A DNA stretch of 23,380 nucleotides from Gemmatimonadota bacterium (GCA_028287225.1 JAQBPZ010000120.1:1-23380); one strand, 5' to 3'; shown: positions 6,533 to 13,855, numbered from the stretch's first letter. Notes: generated by a model not told the origin, from the letters alone. Numbers and translations: made by a program.

Positions 6533-8247
6533 GCGCGCGTCCCTTCCCGGCGATGAGCCTCGCTCGATGCTGCCGAGGCCGCCTCCTGCTCGCGTGTGCC
6601 CTGCGCCGCCAGACAGTGCGCGATCCAGTGCGCAGCGGCATCCACCTCACCCTTCGTGACGCCGTGACCGCCCGGCTCCCAGTGCACGGTCACGTCGGCC
6701 CCCGCCTCACGCAGCAGCTCGGCGAGCCGCTCCGTCTGCGCCTGCGGCACCATCTGGTCGGAGCGCCCCGCGCCGATGAACACGGCGGTACCCGCCAGGT
6801 CCGGGAGCCTGTCCGGCTCGAAGGGCACCATCGGGCTGAGGAGCACCGCACCCCGCAGCACGCCGGGGCTTCGCAGCAGCAGGCTCGCGGCGATGTTGGC
6901 GCCATTCGAGAAGCCCACGGCCACCACGCCATCCGGCTCCAGGCCATACGTCCGGATCGCGGCGGTGACGAGCTCCCCGAGCTCCTCCGTGCGACGCGCC
7001 AGATCGGCCTGGTCGAAGACCCCTTCGGCCAGGCGTCGGAAGAAACGCGGCGCGCCCTGCTCCAGCACCTTGCCCCTGGGGCTCAGCATGCCGGCGCCCG
7101 GCAGCAGCGCTCGGCCGAGCGGGAGCAGGTCGGACTCATCTCCTCCGGTGCCGTGAAGCAGGAGCAGCGTCGTGCTCCCCGCCAGCTCTCCCGACGCGGA
7201 GGGCGGGATGTAGCGGTGGACGAAACCGAGCGCGTCGCCGCTCACGTCCTCCGGGCCGGTCGTCTCGGCGAGGATGCTCGCCTCGGCGCGCGACACCGGC
7301 AGGTGAATGCGTGGAAGCACCGCCTCGATCTCCGCCCGATGCGGCTCGTACTGCGGCGGGAGCTTCAGCGATTCGCCGAGATGCTCCACCGCCTCGTCCG
7401 CGGCGAAGCCCGGTGGATTGGTCGCCAGCTCGTAGAGGATGCCCCCGGGCTCGCGGAAGTACACCGAGTTGAAGTAGTTCCGGTCGATCACCGGCGTGGG
7501 ATTCAGATGCGCCCGCACGACGCGCTCGCGCACCGCCAGCTCGCTCGCGTTATCGGCGACCGCGAAGGCCACGTGGTGTACCGTGCCCGCGCCACTCACA
7601 CCATGCCCGACGTCGCCCATCTCTCGCAGGTTCACGATGGTCCCCGGACCGCCGTTGCCGATGGTGTATCGCTTCGTCGTGCCCTCCTCGCGCAGCGCGC
7701 GGAAGCCCAGCGTCTCCACCAGCACGCGCTCCGACGCCTCGGCCCGCTCCACCCAGACCGTGACCGCATGGAAGCCATGGATCGCGTGCTCCCGCGGGAT
7801 GCCGGACGCGCCGCCCCACGCCGGCCTCGCCTCCGCGCCGGGGTGTCCGACGATCTCCAGCATCAACCCGTCGTGGTCCGTGAACGCGATCACCTGCTCC
7901 GCCTCCGCGCCCGAGCCGCGGCGGGTCGGGCCCTCGTACTTCACGTTGTAGCGCAGCAGGCGCTCAACCCAGAAGCCGATCGCCCCCGGGACCACCGCGA
8001 AGGAAGTGATGGCGACCTGTCCGCTCCCCTGTCGGCCCCGCCGTGCACCCGGCCACGGAAAGAACGTCATGATGCTGCCCGGCGTGCCGACTTCATCCCC
8101 GAAGTAGAAGTGGTACGTCTGCGGATCGTCGAAGTTGACCGTGCGCTTCACCAGACGGAGCCCGAGCAGCCCGGCATAGAAGTCCAGATTCCGCTGCGGA
8201 TCGCTGGCGATCGCCGTGACGTGGTGGATTCCGAGCACCTCGGTCAT
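6529..8247 (-). CDS. Ring-cleaving dioxygenase fused to a carboxylesterase (MhqO-MhqD-like)
   Basis: A 572-residue two-enzyme fusion. Residues 1-315 are a VOC/glyoxalase-fold ring-cleaving dioxygenase: GIHHVTAIASDPQRNLDFYA at 7-26, a second module from HGFHAVTVWV (157), and likely Fe ligands among His8/9, His224/225 (GTVHHVAFAV) and Glu273 (GGILYELAT). Residues about 343-550 are an alpha/beta-hydrolase of the phospholipase/carboxylesterase family: LLLLHGTGGDE (361-371), nucleophile Ser447 in GFSNG, Asp497 in GAGRSDQM and His528 in GGHGVT. The two halves correspond to Bacillus MhqO/MhqA and MhqD, separate proteins induced by hydroquinones and catechols under MhqR. ATG 8247 is chosen because HHVTA then lies at the usual position 8-12; GGGAAGG lies 4 nt upstream, rather close. 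An ATGA overlap leads into the FMN reductase. The tail 550-572 is polar and disordered. Confidence 0.9.
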   Translation of the reverse strand: MTEVLGIHHVTAIASDPQRNLDFYAGLLGLRLVKRTVNFDDPQTYHFYFGDEVGTPGSIMTFFPWPGARRGRQGSGQVAITSFAVVPGAIGFWVERLLRYNVKYEGPTRRGSGAEAEQVIAFTDHDGLMLEIVGHPGAEARPAWGGASGIPREHAIHGFHAVTVWVERAEASERVLVETLGFRALREEGTTKRYTIGNGGPGTIVNLREMGDVGHGVSGAGTVHHVAFAVADNASELAVRERVVRAHLNPTPVIDRNYFNSVYFREPGGILYELATNPPGFAADEAVEHLGESLKLPPQYEPHRAEIEAVLPRIHLPVSRAEASILAETTGPEDVSGDALGFVHRYIPPSASGELAGSTTLLLLHGTGGDESDLLPLGRALLPGAGMLSPRGKVLEQGAPRFFRRLAEGVFDQADLARRTEELGELVTAAIRTYGLEPDGVVAVGFSNGANIAASLLLRSPGVLRGAVLLSPMVPFEPDRLPDLAGTAVFIGAGRSDQMVPQAQTERLAELLREAGADVTVHWEPGGHGVTKGEVDAAAHWIAHCLAAQGTREQEAASAASSEAHRREGTRA

Positions 8248-8549
8248 GATGCCTTCCCGTTGCGATGAGTGAAGCAGCGGACGACGAGCGGCGGGCCGGT
8301 CATTTCGACAGTTGCACGCCACGCACCCTCCGGCATCGTCGGCACGCACAGCGTGCGTGAGCCGCGTACCGAGGAGCGTTCAACCGAAGGTGTCACGCCA
8401 GCAACTCCCGGTCCTGATGGTCCCAGGCGGCACGTCTCCCGCTCGGCGCGGCCGAGCATGGCTCGAAGAGCCGATGGTCGGTGACGCCCGTCACGACAGG
8501 CAAGATTCCCGGCTCCCTTCGCCCTGCCGCCCTCGCTATGTTAGGGGGC
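8248..8549. other. Divergent intergenic region between quinone-defence operon and marR
   Basis: These 302 bp hold no convincing gene, although frames stay open by base composition. Two inverted repeats are visible besides the start-codon palindrome: GTGACG-CC-CGTCAC at 8481-8494, and GCACGC-ACA-GCGTGC at 8342-8356. The first lies 55 bp upstream of marR and could be a second regulator site. I see no sigma-70 hexamers of convincing quality for the leftward operon. Confidence 0.4.
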
Positions 8550-8560
8550 ATGCCCCCTAA
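8537..8560 (+). promoter_or_regulatory. Probable marR promoter -10 and 20-bp palindromic operator over the start codon
   Basis: Positions 8541-8560 read TTAGGGGGCATGCCCCCTAA, a perfect 20-bp palindrome with the ATG of the MarR gene at its centre (8550-8552). MarR proteins bind near-perfect palindromes of about this length. TATGTT at 8537-8542 matches four of six -10 bases and lies 7 nt before the ATG. That is the spacing expected if transcription begins at or next to the start codon (leaderless mRNA). Binding here would block polymerase directly. No good -35 was seen. Confidence 0.6.
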
Positions 8561-9131
8561 ACAGCGAGCAGCGAGCACCGCGCACGCAGTGGAGACCACG
8601 CAGAGGCCGACCGCGTTGGCGGAGCCGACGTCCCCGGTGGCCGCAAGCGTCGATGCGTTCCGTCGCATCCTTCGCGCGCTGCGCCTTGCCGCCACGAAGA
8701 CCCAGATGGTAGCAGGCCTCAGCGCCGCTCAGCTGTTCGTGCTGCGCGCGTTGCAGGACGGTGCGGAGGCCTCCCTCTCGGAGATCGCCGTCCGGACGAT
8801 GACCGACCGCTCGTCCGTCGCCGCGGTCGTGGACCGTCTGCTCGCGGCCGGGTTGGTGGAGCGGGAGACGTCACCCATCGATCGCCGACGGGCGGCCATC
8901 ATCATCACGCCCGAGGGGCGCAAGGTTCTGCGTCGCGCTCCCGAGCCGCCCACCGCGCTGCTCGTGGCCGGCCTCAAGCAGCTAAACCCTGCGCAGCTCG
9001 AGGAGCTCGCCGACGGACTCCGCGCACTCACCGATGCGATGGGCCTCAGCGATCAGCTGCCCGGCATGTTCTTCGAGGATGGCGACGCGGCGGCAACTGC
9101 GCGCCCACGCCGACGACGAGCTCGCCCGTGA
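8550..9131 (+). CDS. MarR-family transcriptional regulator
   Basis: A dimeric winged-helix DNA-binding protein of 193 residues, longer than the usual 140-160 because of a disordered N-terminal leader and an Arg-rich tail (ARPRRRRARP). The core runs from about 35 to 165: LSAAQLFVLRALQDG (helices 2-3), LSEIAVRTMTDRSSVAAVVDRLLAAGLVE (recognition helix, 76-104) and the wing SPIDRRRAAIIITPEGRKVL (108-127). It contains no cysteine, so it is more likely to respond to a bound ligand, as MhqR does, than by thiol chemistry as YodB does. An in-frame ATG at 8538 and a GTG at 8481 are alternative starts; 8550 is preferred for its place in the palindrome and its distance from TATGTT. It is divergent from the dioxygenase-esterase/reductase operon, its likely second target. 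It overlaps the next gene as GTGA. Confidence 0.9.
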   Translation: MPPKQRAASTAHAVETTQRPTALAEPTSPVAASVDAFRRILRALRLAATKTQMVAGLSAAQLFVLRALQDGAEASLSEIAVRTMTDRSSVAAVVDRLLAAGLVERETSPIDRRRAAIIITPEGRKVLRRAPEPPTALLVAGLKQLNPAQLEELADGLRALTDAMGLSDQLPGMFFEDGDAAATARPRRRRARP

Positions 9132-9508
9132 GCCGTTCCGAGCTCCCAGAGGTCCTGCAGGACCTGATCGGCAACCACACGCCGTCGATGGACCACGTGG
9201 CGATCCTCCTGGACCTGCGGAGTGCGCCGGAGACGCACCATTCCGTCGCGGACGTCGCCGCCCGCACGCGTCTCGACCGCGCCGTGAGCGAGCGGGTGCT
9301 CCGGGAGCTGACGGCGTCACGCATCGTGTCGCGTGACGGCCACCTGTACTGGTACGCTCCCGCCGCCGACATCCGCGCCACGGTGGATAGTCTGGCGGAC
9401 ATGTATCACACGAAGCCGGTGAGCCTGGTGAAGGCGATCTACGACCGCCCCGCGCGCGCGGCGCACAGCTTCGCGGACGCCTTTCGCATCCGGAAGGCGG
9501 AGCCATGA
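9128..9508 (+). CDS. Small winged-helix protein found next to DUF5985 genes
   Basis: A 126-residue cytoplasmic protein starting with GTG inside the stop of marR (GTGA). Residues about 22-75 form a predicted winged helix: a helix at HVAILLDLRSAP, then HSVADVAARTRLDRAVSERVLRELTASRIVSRDGHLYWYAP. The tail LADMYHTKPVSLVKAIYDRP followed by AHSFADAFRIRKAE is the conserved end of a family that, from memory, regularly precedes DUF5985 membrane proteins in several phyla. Its function is unknown to me; it may be a DNA-binding partner or anti-sigma-like switch, but no ligand residues stand out. It overlaps the next gene by four bases (ATGA). Confidence 0.8.
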   Translation: MSRSELPEVLQDLIGNHTPSMDHVAILLDLRSAPETHHSVADVAARTRLDRAVSERVLRELTASRIVSRDGHLYWYAPAADIRATVDSLADMYHTKPVSLVKAIYDRPARAAHSFADAFRIRKAEP

Positions 9509-9771
9509 ACGTCGGTCTCGTGGTCTACGCCCTGTGCGCGCTCACGAGCCTGCTGTGCGCGGCCATGCTCTTTCGCGGGTTCCGCCGCACGGGGGTGCGC
9601 CTCCTCCTCTGGAGCGCGCTCTGCTTCGCCTGCTTCGCCCTCAACAACATGCTGCTCATCGTCGACGAGCACATCCTTCCGTCGCGAGACCTGTCGCTCG
9701 TCCGCTCGCTGCCCACGCTCCTGGGCATCACGCTCCTGCTCTACGGGCTGATCTGGGAGTCCGACCGATGA
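9505..9771 (+). CDS. DUF5985-family small membrane protein (first copy)
   Basis: An 88-residue inner-membrane protein with three hydrophobic helices (about 2-22, 32-52 and 64-84). FRGFRRTGVRLLLWSALCFACFALNNMLLIVD carries the conserved block of the family, with Trp, the AL-FA-FAL pattern, the Asn pair and Asp. Its function is unknown. It starts inside the stop of the winged-helix gene and ends inside the start of a second, diverged member. This tandem arrangement suggests a heteromeric membrane complex. No catalytic residues are evident. Confidence 0.8.
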   Translation: MNVGLVVYALCALTSLLCAAMLFRGFRRTGVRLLLWSALCFACFALNNMLLIVDEHILPSRDLSLVRSLPTLLGITLLLYGLIWESDR

Positions 9772-10046
9772 CCCTCCTGCGCGACGCGACACTCTTCGTC
9801 TCCGGCATGCTCGCGGCCGGGTACCTGGTCGCGGGACTCTTCTTCCTGAAGTTCTGGAAGCAGACGGGCGACCGATTGTTCGGCTTCTTCGCGGCCGCGT
9901 TCGGGCTGCTGGTCCTTCAGCGCATCGCCCTGACGCTTGCCAGCGATCTCGTGGCGGACACCACCTGGTTCTACGCGGTGCGGCTCCTGGCGTTCGCGCT
10001 CTTCCTCATCGCCATCGTCGACAAGAACCGCAGCACCTCGTCCTGA
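9768..10046 (+). CDS. DUF5985-family small membrane protein (second copy)
   Basis: A 92-residue inner-membrane protein with three hydrophobic helices (about 7-27, 36-56 and 66-86). FFLKFWKQTGDRLFGFFAAA followed by FGLLVLQRIALTL occupies the place of the conserved block in the first copy, with Gln-Arg in place of Asn-Asn. It ends in a charged DKNRSTSS tail. Start ATG 9768 overlaps the preceding stop (ATGA); the frame is open further left but only as a shadow of its neighbour. It is the last gene of the marR operon, 20 bp from the convergent otsB stop, with no visible terminator in that gap. Function unknown. Confidence 0.8.
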   Translation: MTLLRDATLFVSGMLAAGYLVAGLFFLKFWKQTGDRLFGFFAAAFGLLVLQRIALTLASDLVADTTWFYAVRLLAFALFLIAIVDKNRSTSS

Positions 10047-10066
10047 CTCGGCCGCCGGTACACGCG

Positions 10067-10792
10067 TCACACCGCCTGCTCGAGCCACTCGACGACGGCG
10101 CCCGGATCCGGCAGCGCCCAACGTGCGACGGTCGGTCCATCGCCGACGTGGATGGACAGGCCGCCCGCGGCGTTCACCAGCGCGAACCCCTCCTCGTCCG
10201 TCTCGTCGTCGCCGATGAACACCGGCACCCGCCCATCGAAGGGGTCGCGCGCCATGAAGGCCGCGATCGCGTGAGCCTTGCCGCCTGCGGCGGGGCGCAG
10301 CTCCACGACGTACTTGCCGCGCTGGAGCCGATACGCATCGCCGATTCGCTCGAGCTCTCGCTCCACGGCGGCGTGCGCCACAGCGGAGAGCTCGGGCGCC
10401 CGGCGGTAATGGACGGCGAGGGACAGGCCCTTGTCCTCCAGCACGAGAGCCGGCTGCTCCGCGGCCAGCGCCGTGAGTCGGGCGCGCGCCTCCTGCAGCG
10501 CCGGCTGCGCGTCAACGACGGCGGATGCGTGCTCGCCCGCGTCACGCCACTCCAGCCCGTGTTGGCCCGCGGCAGGCAGCGGCGGCGCACCCATGATGCG
10601 GTCGAGGTCCGCGATCGACCGTCCGCTCACCAGCGCCACCGCCCCGCGACATCGGGCGAACAGTGCCCGTATCACCGCATGCGCGCGCGCCGTCAGCCGG
10701 ACCGCGTCGGGCGTGGGTGCGAGCTCCACCAGCGTCCCGTCACAATCCAGGAAATACGCCCACGAGGCTGATGGAGGAGGCGGAGCCCTCAT
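10067..10792 (-). CDS. otsB: Trehalose-6-phosphate phosphatase
   Basis: A cytoplasmic HAD-superfamily phosphatase of 241 residues that removes phosphate from trehalose 6-phosphate, the second step of trehalose synthesis. HAD motif I is LDCDGTLVEL with nucleophile Asp16 and acid/base Asp18, motif II is LVSGRS (54-59), and motif IV is GDDETDEEGFALV (194-206). The cap contains GQHGLEWR (76-83) and RGKYVVELRP (158-167), both characteristic of OtsB. Length is typical. The ATG at 10792 overlaps the otsA stop (ATGA); an upstream open frame to 11593 is a shadow of otsA. Confidence 0.95.
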   Translation of the reverse strand: MRAPPPPSASWAYFLDCDGTLVELAPTPDAVRLTARAHAVIRALFARCRGAVALVSGRSIADLDRIMGAPPLPAAGQHGLEWRDAGEHASAVVDAQPALQEARARLTALAAEQPALVLEDKGLSLAVHYRRAPELSAVAHAAVERELERIGDAYRLQRGKYVVELRPAAGGKAHAIAAFMARDPFDGRVPVFIGDDETDEEGFALVNAAGGLSIHVGDGPTVARWALPDPGAVVEWLEQAV

Positions 10793-13131
10793 CTCGCGTG
10801 TCCGTCCCCCGTGAGAGCGGCGATGGGCTCGCCCTGCGTGTCCGGCGCGTCGGAGGCGCGCGTGTGCGTGACCGCGTGCAGCGAGCGGGCGGCGAAGCGC
10901 CCGCGAGTGCGGATCGCCGCCGCGTCCAGCAGCATGCGGCCCGCCCAGCGAAAGACGTTGAACTCCTGCACGAGGCCGCGCATCAGGCGCATCCGCGCAC
11001 GTCGCGCCTCGGCCGGCATCTCCAGCGCGACGTGCAGCGCGGCGCCGCACTGGTCCGCATCGTACGGATTGACGACCAGCGCCTCCGGCAGCTCGCGGGC
11101 CGCGCCCGTGAACTGGCTCAGGACCAGCACCCCGTCCTCGTCGTCCCTCGCGGCGACGAATTCCTTCGCCACCAGGTTCATGCCGTCGTGCAGGCTGCTC
11201 ACGAAGCAGAGCTCGGCCGCGCGGTAATATTCGTTCACCTCGGACGGCTCGTGGTGCTTCACCATGAGGATGATGGCCGGCCGCCCCTCCCGCGCGAACC
11301 GGCCATTGATCCGAGCGGCGAGCGCGCGCACACGGTGGTCGTACGTCTGGTACTCCTCGATGCTCGCCCGCGTGGGGGCCGCGATCTGCACGAAGGTGAA
11401 TCGGCCGATCCATTCCGGAAACAGCTCGAACAGTCGCTCCACCGCACGGAAGCGCTCCTCGATGCCCTTGGTGTAGTCCAGCCGGTCCACGCCAACGCCG
11501 AGGGCCTGCTCCCGCGGAAGCCCCAGCCGCGTGCGGACGCGCACGCGCGCCTCGTCGGCGGGAGGGGCGCCTCGCGCTCCGGCCGATTCCCACTCGACCG
11601 AGATCGGGTATCGCTTCACGAGGGTCCGCTGGCCCCGGTAGGTCACACCGAACGTCTCCCGGTCCACCCGGGCCTCGAGCTGCCGGTCCACGGTGTCCAC
11701 GAAGTTGTTGCAGTGAAACCGCGTGTGGAATCCGAGGATGCTGCTGCCGAGCAGTCCGTCGAGGAGCTGCTCACGCCAGGGACAGATGGCGAACGCCTCG
11801 GGATTCGGCCACGGGATGTGCCAGAAGGTGATGATGGTGGCCGCGGGCAGGCGCTCCCGCACCATGCGCGGCACCAGCGCCAGGTGATAATCCTGAACGA
11901 GCACGACCGGGTCGCTCGTCCGGCTCTCCTCCACCACCGCGTCCGCGAACCGGCGATTCACGCGCTCGTACTGCTGCCAGTCGGCGCTCCGGAACGTCGG
12001 ACGGACGTGAGCGATGTGGCACAATGGCCAGAGCCCTTCGTTCGCGAACCCGTAGTAGTAGCCGCGCTCCTCCTCCGCCGACATCCAGATGCGGCGCAGC
12101 TGGTAGCCCGGGTCGGGCACGGGCGCGGCAACGCGGTCCGCCGCATCCACCACGTCACGGTCCGCGGAACCGCTTCCGTGCGCAATCCACGTCCCCGAGC
12201 ATGCCCGCATGATCGGCTCGACGGCTGTCACGAGGCCGCTCGCCGGACGCTGGATCACGACGTCCTGCCCCTCCCGCACGTGAATGAATGGCTCGCGATT
12301 GGAGACGACGATCACGTCGTCTCCTCGCAGCTCGCGGTTGAGAATGCCACGGAGCGTCTCCGGGGTCCACGCGAGCTGCTCGTCGTCCCGCATGCGATGC
12401 GCGGCCTCGAGGTCGCTGATGAGCGCGCGGAGATCATCGGCGATGGGGCGCAGCTCGCGCGGCCCCAGGTCGCCCGACCGCCGCAGCCGGCCGTCACCGC
12501 GCAGCATCGCCCGGATGCCGTGGACCCAGCCCCGCCAACTGAGCTCGGTCACGAGGACGGACACCGCCGACATGGTGACGGCCAGCCCCACGAAGAACCA
12601 GCGCAGGTACCGGCGCATCTCGGCACTGCGGCGGGAAACGAAGCCGAGATCGTGAACGAGCAGGAGCCGGCCATCGAGCGTACCGTCGCTCGTCAGGGGA
12701 CGCACGGATGCGAGCAGCGGTCCCGCGGCCGCATCGACGAGGTGGCGAGATCCGCCCGACCCCGACGGGGCATCCGCGCACCCGATGCGCGGCGGCAGGG
12801 TGCTGCTGCCGATCGGCGAGGACCACGGGCTGGCGCAGTACGCGATGGCGTACAGGCGCTCATCCTCGGTGATCCGGGCGAACATCGCCCGCATGCCCGC
12901 CGTGTCGCCCCGCATCGCGAGCGCCAACAGCGGCCGTTCGATCGTGTTCGCGATGAGGGTCGCGCGCAGGTCCAGGTCCTTCACGAACCACCGCAGCGTC
13001 ACCCGCTCCACCAGTGGCGCCGCGGCCAGCACCAGCGCCGACAGGACCAGCAGCAGCGGCAACACGAATCGCGCCGACCGCGCCACGCCCGGGTTCATCC
13101 GCGGCGCACGCCTGGCGACCGCGCCAACCAT
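10789..13131 (-). CDS. otsA: Membrane-anchored trehalose-6-phosphate synthase with sensor-like N-terminus
   Basis: A GT20 glycosyltransferase making trehalose 6-phosphate from a nucleotide-glucose and glucose 6-phosphate. At 780 residues it is about 300 longer than E. coli OtsA. Residues 22-40 form a membrane helix, 41-176 a probable periplasmic domain, 177-195 a second helix and 196-250 a charged, HAMP-like linker. The catalytic part begins at DDVIVVSNREPF (271-282). It contains QDYHLALVP (413-421), FWHIPWPNPEAF (436-447), VDRLDYTKGIEERF (548-561) and SLHDGMNLVAKEFVAA (646-661), all standard GT20 signatures. The topology is that of a histidine kinase or chemoreceptor with the enzyme as output. 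ATG 13131 shares one base with the stop of a small upstream ORF (TGATG); GTG 13134 and ATG 13098 are alternatives. otsB follows with an ATGA overlap. Confidence 0.93.
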   Translation of the reverse strand: MVGAVARRAPRMNPGVARSARFVLPLLLVLSALVLAAAPLVERVTLRWFVKDLDLRATLIANTIERPLLALAMRGDTAGMRAMFARITEDERLYAIAYCASPWSSPIGSSTLPPRIGCADAPSGSGGSRHLVDAAAGPLLASVRPLTSDGTLDGRLLLVHDLGFVSRRSAEMRRYLRWFFVGLAVTMSAVSVLVTELSWRGWVHGIRAMLRGDGRLRRSGDLGPRELRPIADDLRALISDLEAAHRMRDDEQLAWTPETLRGILNRELRGDDVIVVSNREPFIHVREGQDVVIQRPASGLVTAVEPIMRACSGTWIAHGSGSADRDVVDAADRVAAPVPDPGYQLRRIWMSAEEERGYYYGFANEGLWPLCHIAHVRPTFRSADWQQYERVNRRFADAVVEESRTSDPVVLVQDYHLALVPRMVRERLPAATIITFWHIPWPNPEAFAICPWREQLLDGLLGSSILGFHTRFHCNNFVDTVDRQLEARVDRETFGVTYRGQRTLVKRYPISVEWESAGARGAPPADEARVRVRTRLGLPREQALGVGVDRLDYTKGIEERFRAVERLFELFPEWIGRFTFVQIAAPTRASIEEYQTYDHRVRALAARINGRFAREGRPAIILMVKHHEPSEVNEYYRAAELCFVSSLHDGMNLVAKEFVAARDDEDGVLVLSQFTGAARELPEALVVNPYDADQCGAALHVALEMPAEARRARMRLMRGLVQEFNVFRWAGRMLLDAAAIRTRGRFAARSLHAVTHTRASDAPDTQGEPIAALTGDGHAR

Positions 13132-13301
13132 CACGAGAGCAATTCCTTGAAGCGCTCCGTGCACCGCGTCGCCTCGCACGTCACGCGCACCAGGGTGCGC
13201 GCCACGCCCTGTCGGCGGCGGCCCGCGAGCGTGTGCATCGCGGGCAGTTCCGCGCGCTCATCCCTGTCCCCTGCCCTCACCTTCAACGCCTGATGTCGCA
13301 T
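13131..13301 (-). CDS. Small unrecognised ORF translationally coupled to otsA
   Basis: A 56-residue basic protein, MRHQALKVRAGDRDERAELP ... VTCEATRCTERFKELLS. Support is structural: GGAGGAG lies directly before its ATG (13301), one of the clearest ribosome-binding sites in the window, and its TGA shares a base with the otsA ATG (TGATG), the classic arrangement for termination-reinitiation. AAGGA near its end would also serve otsA. I do not recognise a family; two cysteines (VTCEATRC) are notable. It could be a small protein partner of OtsA or a leader peptide that sets otsA translation. A hairpin lies 21 bp upstream of its start. Confidence 0.6.
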   Translation of the reverse strand: MRHQALKVRAGDRDERAELPAMHTLAGRRRQGVARTLVRVTCEATRCTERFKELLS

Positions 13302-13322
13302 GACTCCTCCGTGAACAGCCGC

Positions 13323-13358
13323 GACGTCTCCCGCCGCGCCCCGCTGGCGGGAGACGTC
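13323..13358 (-). repeat. 13-bp perfect inverted repeat (hairpin) in the otsA operon leader
   Basis: GACGTCTCCCGCC at 13323-13335 and its exact complement GGCGGGAGACGTC at 13346-13358 enclose a 10-nt loop. The hairpin lies after the stop of the unknown gene at 13469 and 21 bp before the ATG of the small ORF leading otsA. No T-run follows on either strand. It may end the upstream transcript, act as an operator, or control access to the nearby ribosome-binding site. The remaining intergenic bases from 13302 to 13468 show nothing else. Confidence 0.6.
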
Positions 13359-13468
13359 GAGACACTGCGAGAGAGTGCCGCGGCAGAGAAGGTCGCAGGG
13401 CGATGCCCATCGCGTATCACTCCACGAGGGTTTTGGCTGCCGGCAGCAGCGCCGCGCCTGTACGGAAG

Positions 13469-13855
13469 TCACGCTCCCGAGAACGGGCTCTCGGGCTCCG
13501 AACGGAGTGCGGCGGCGCGAAGGCTCGCCGGGGGCACATCGGGACCGTGGCACGCGTGGTACGTCTCCGCCGAGGAGACGATCGCGACCGTCCAGTCCGC
13601 GAGTGTCTGCGCCATCGCGTCCGCCTCCGCGTGCATGTCGGCCGTGGAGAATTCACCGCGAGTGCGCGGGGCCGCCGTCCGGGCGAAGCGCTCGAGCGCC
13701 AGTGCGAAGGCACGCGACGATTGCAGCAGCGCGCGCACCCGTCCTCGGCGGTCTGCCTCCGCGTCGGGCGTACCGAAGCGGCAGCTCAGCATGCCCACCG
13801 CCGTCCTCACCAGATCCGGAGTGATCGTCTGCGCTGATCCTGATACATCTGCCAT
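13469..13855 (-). CDS. Hypothetical protein after the copper operon
   Basis: A 128-residue soluble, mostly helical protein that I do not recognise. The start is well supported: GGAGG lies 7 nt before the ATG at 13855. It is rich in Ala, Arg and Glu/Asp, with long amphipathic stretches (GRVRALLQSSRAFALALERF and MHAEADAMAQTLADWTVAIV). There is one Cys in MLSCRFG and a YHACHG motif near residue 98-103 that could bind metal, as could His in ADMHAEAD; that is speculation. It has no signal peptide or membrane helix. It follows csoR by 186 bp and has a possible promoter of its own with a palindromic spacer (13930-13958). Confidence 0.65.
   Translation of the reverse strand: MADVSGSAQTITPDLVRTAVGMLSCRFGTPDAEADRRGRVRALLQSSRAFALALERFARTAAPRTRGEFSTADMHAEADAMAQTLADWTVAIVSSAETYHACHGPDVPPASLRAAALRSEPESPFSGA

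Noticed and set aside
6325..8268. A 647-codon plus-strand frame opposite the dioxygenase-esterase and FMN reductase
   Set aside because: Arg/His-rich shadow; the opposite strand holds two well-supported enzymes with overlapping stop and start.
10663..13293. An 876-codon plus-strand frame opposite otsA/otsB
   Set aside because: Antisense shadow with biased composition; otsA and otsB motifs are intact on the minus strand and account for the whole stretch.
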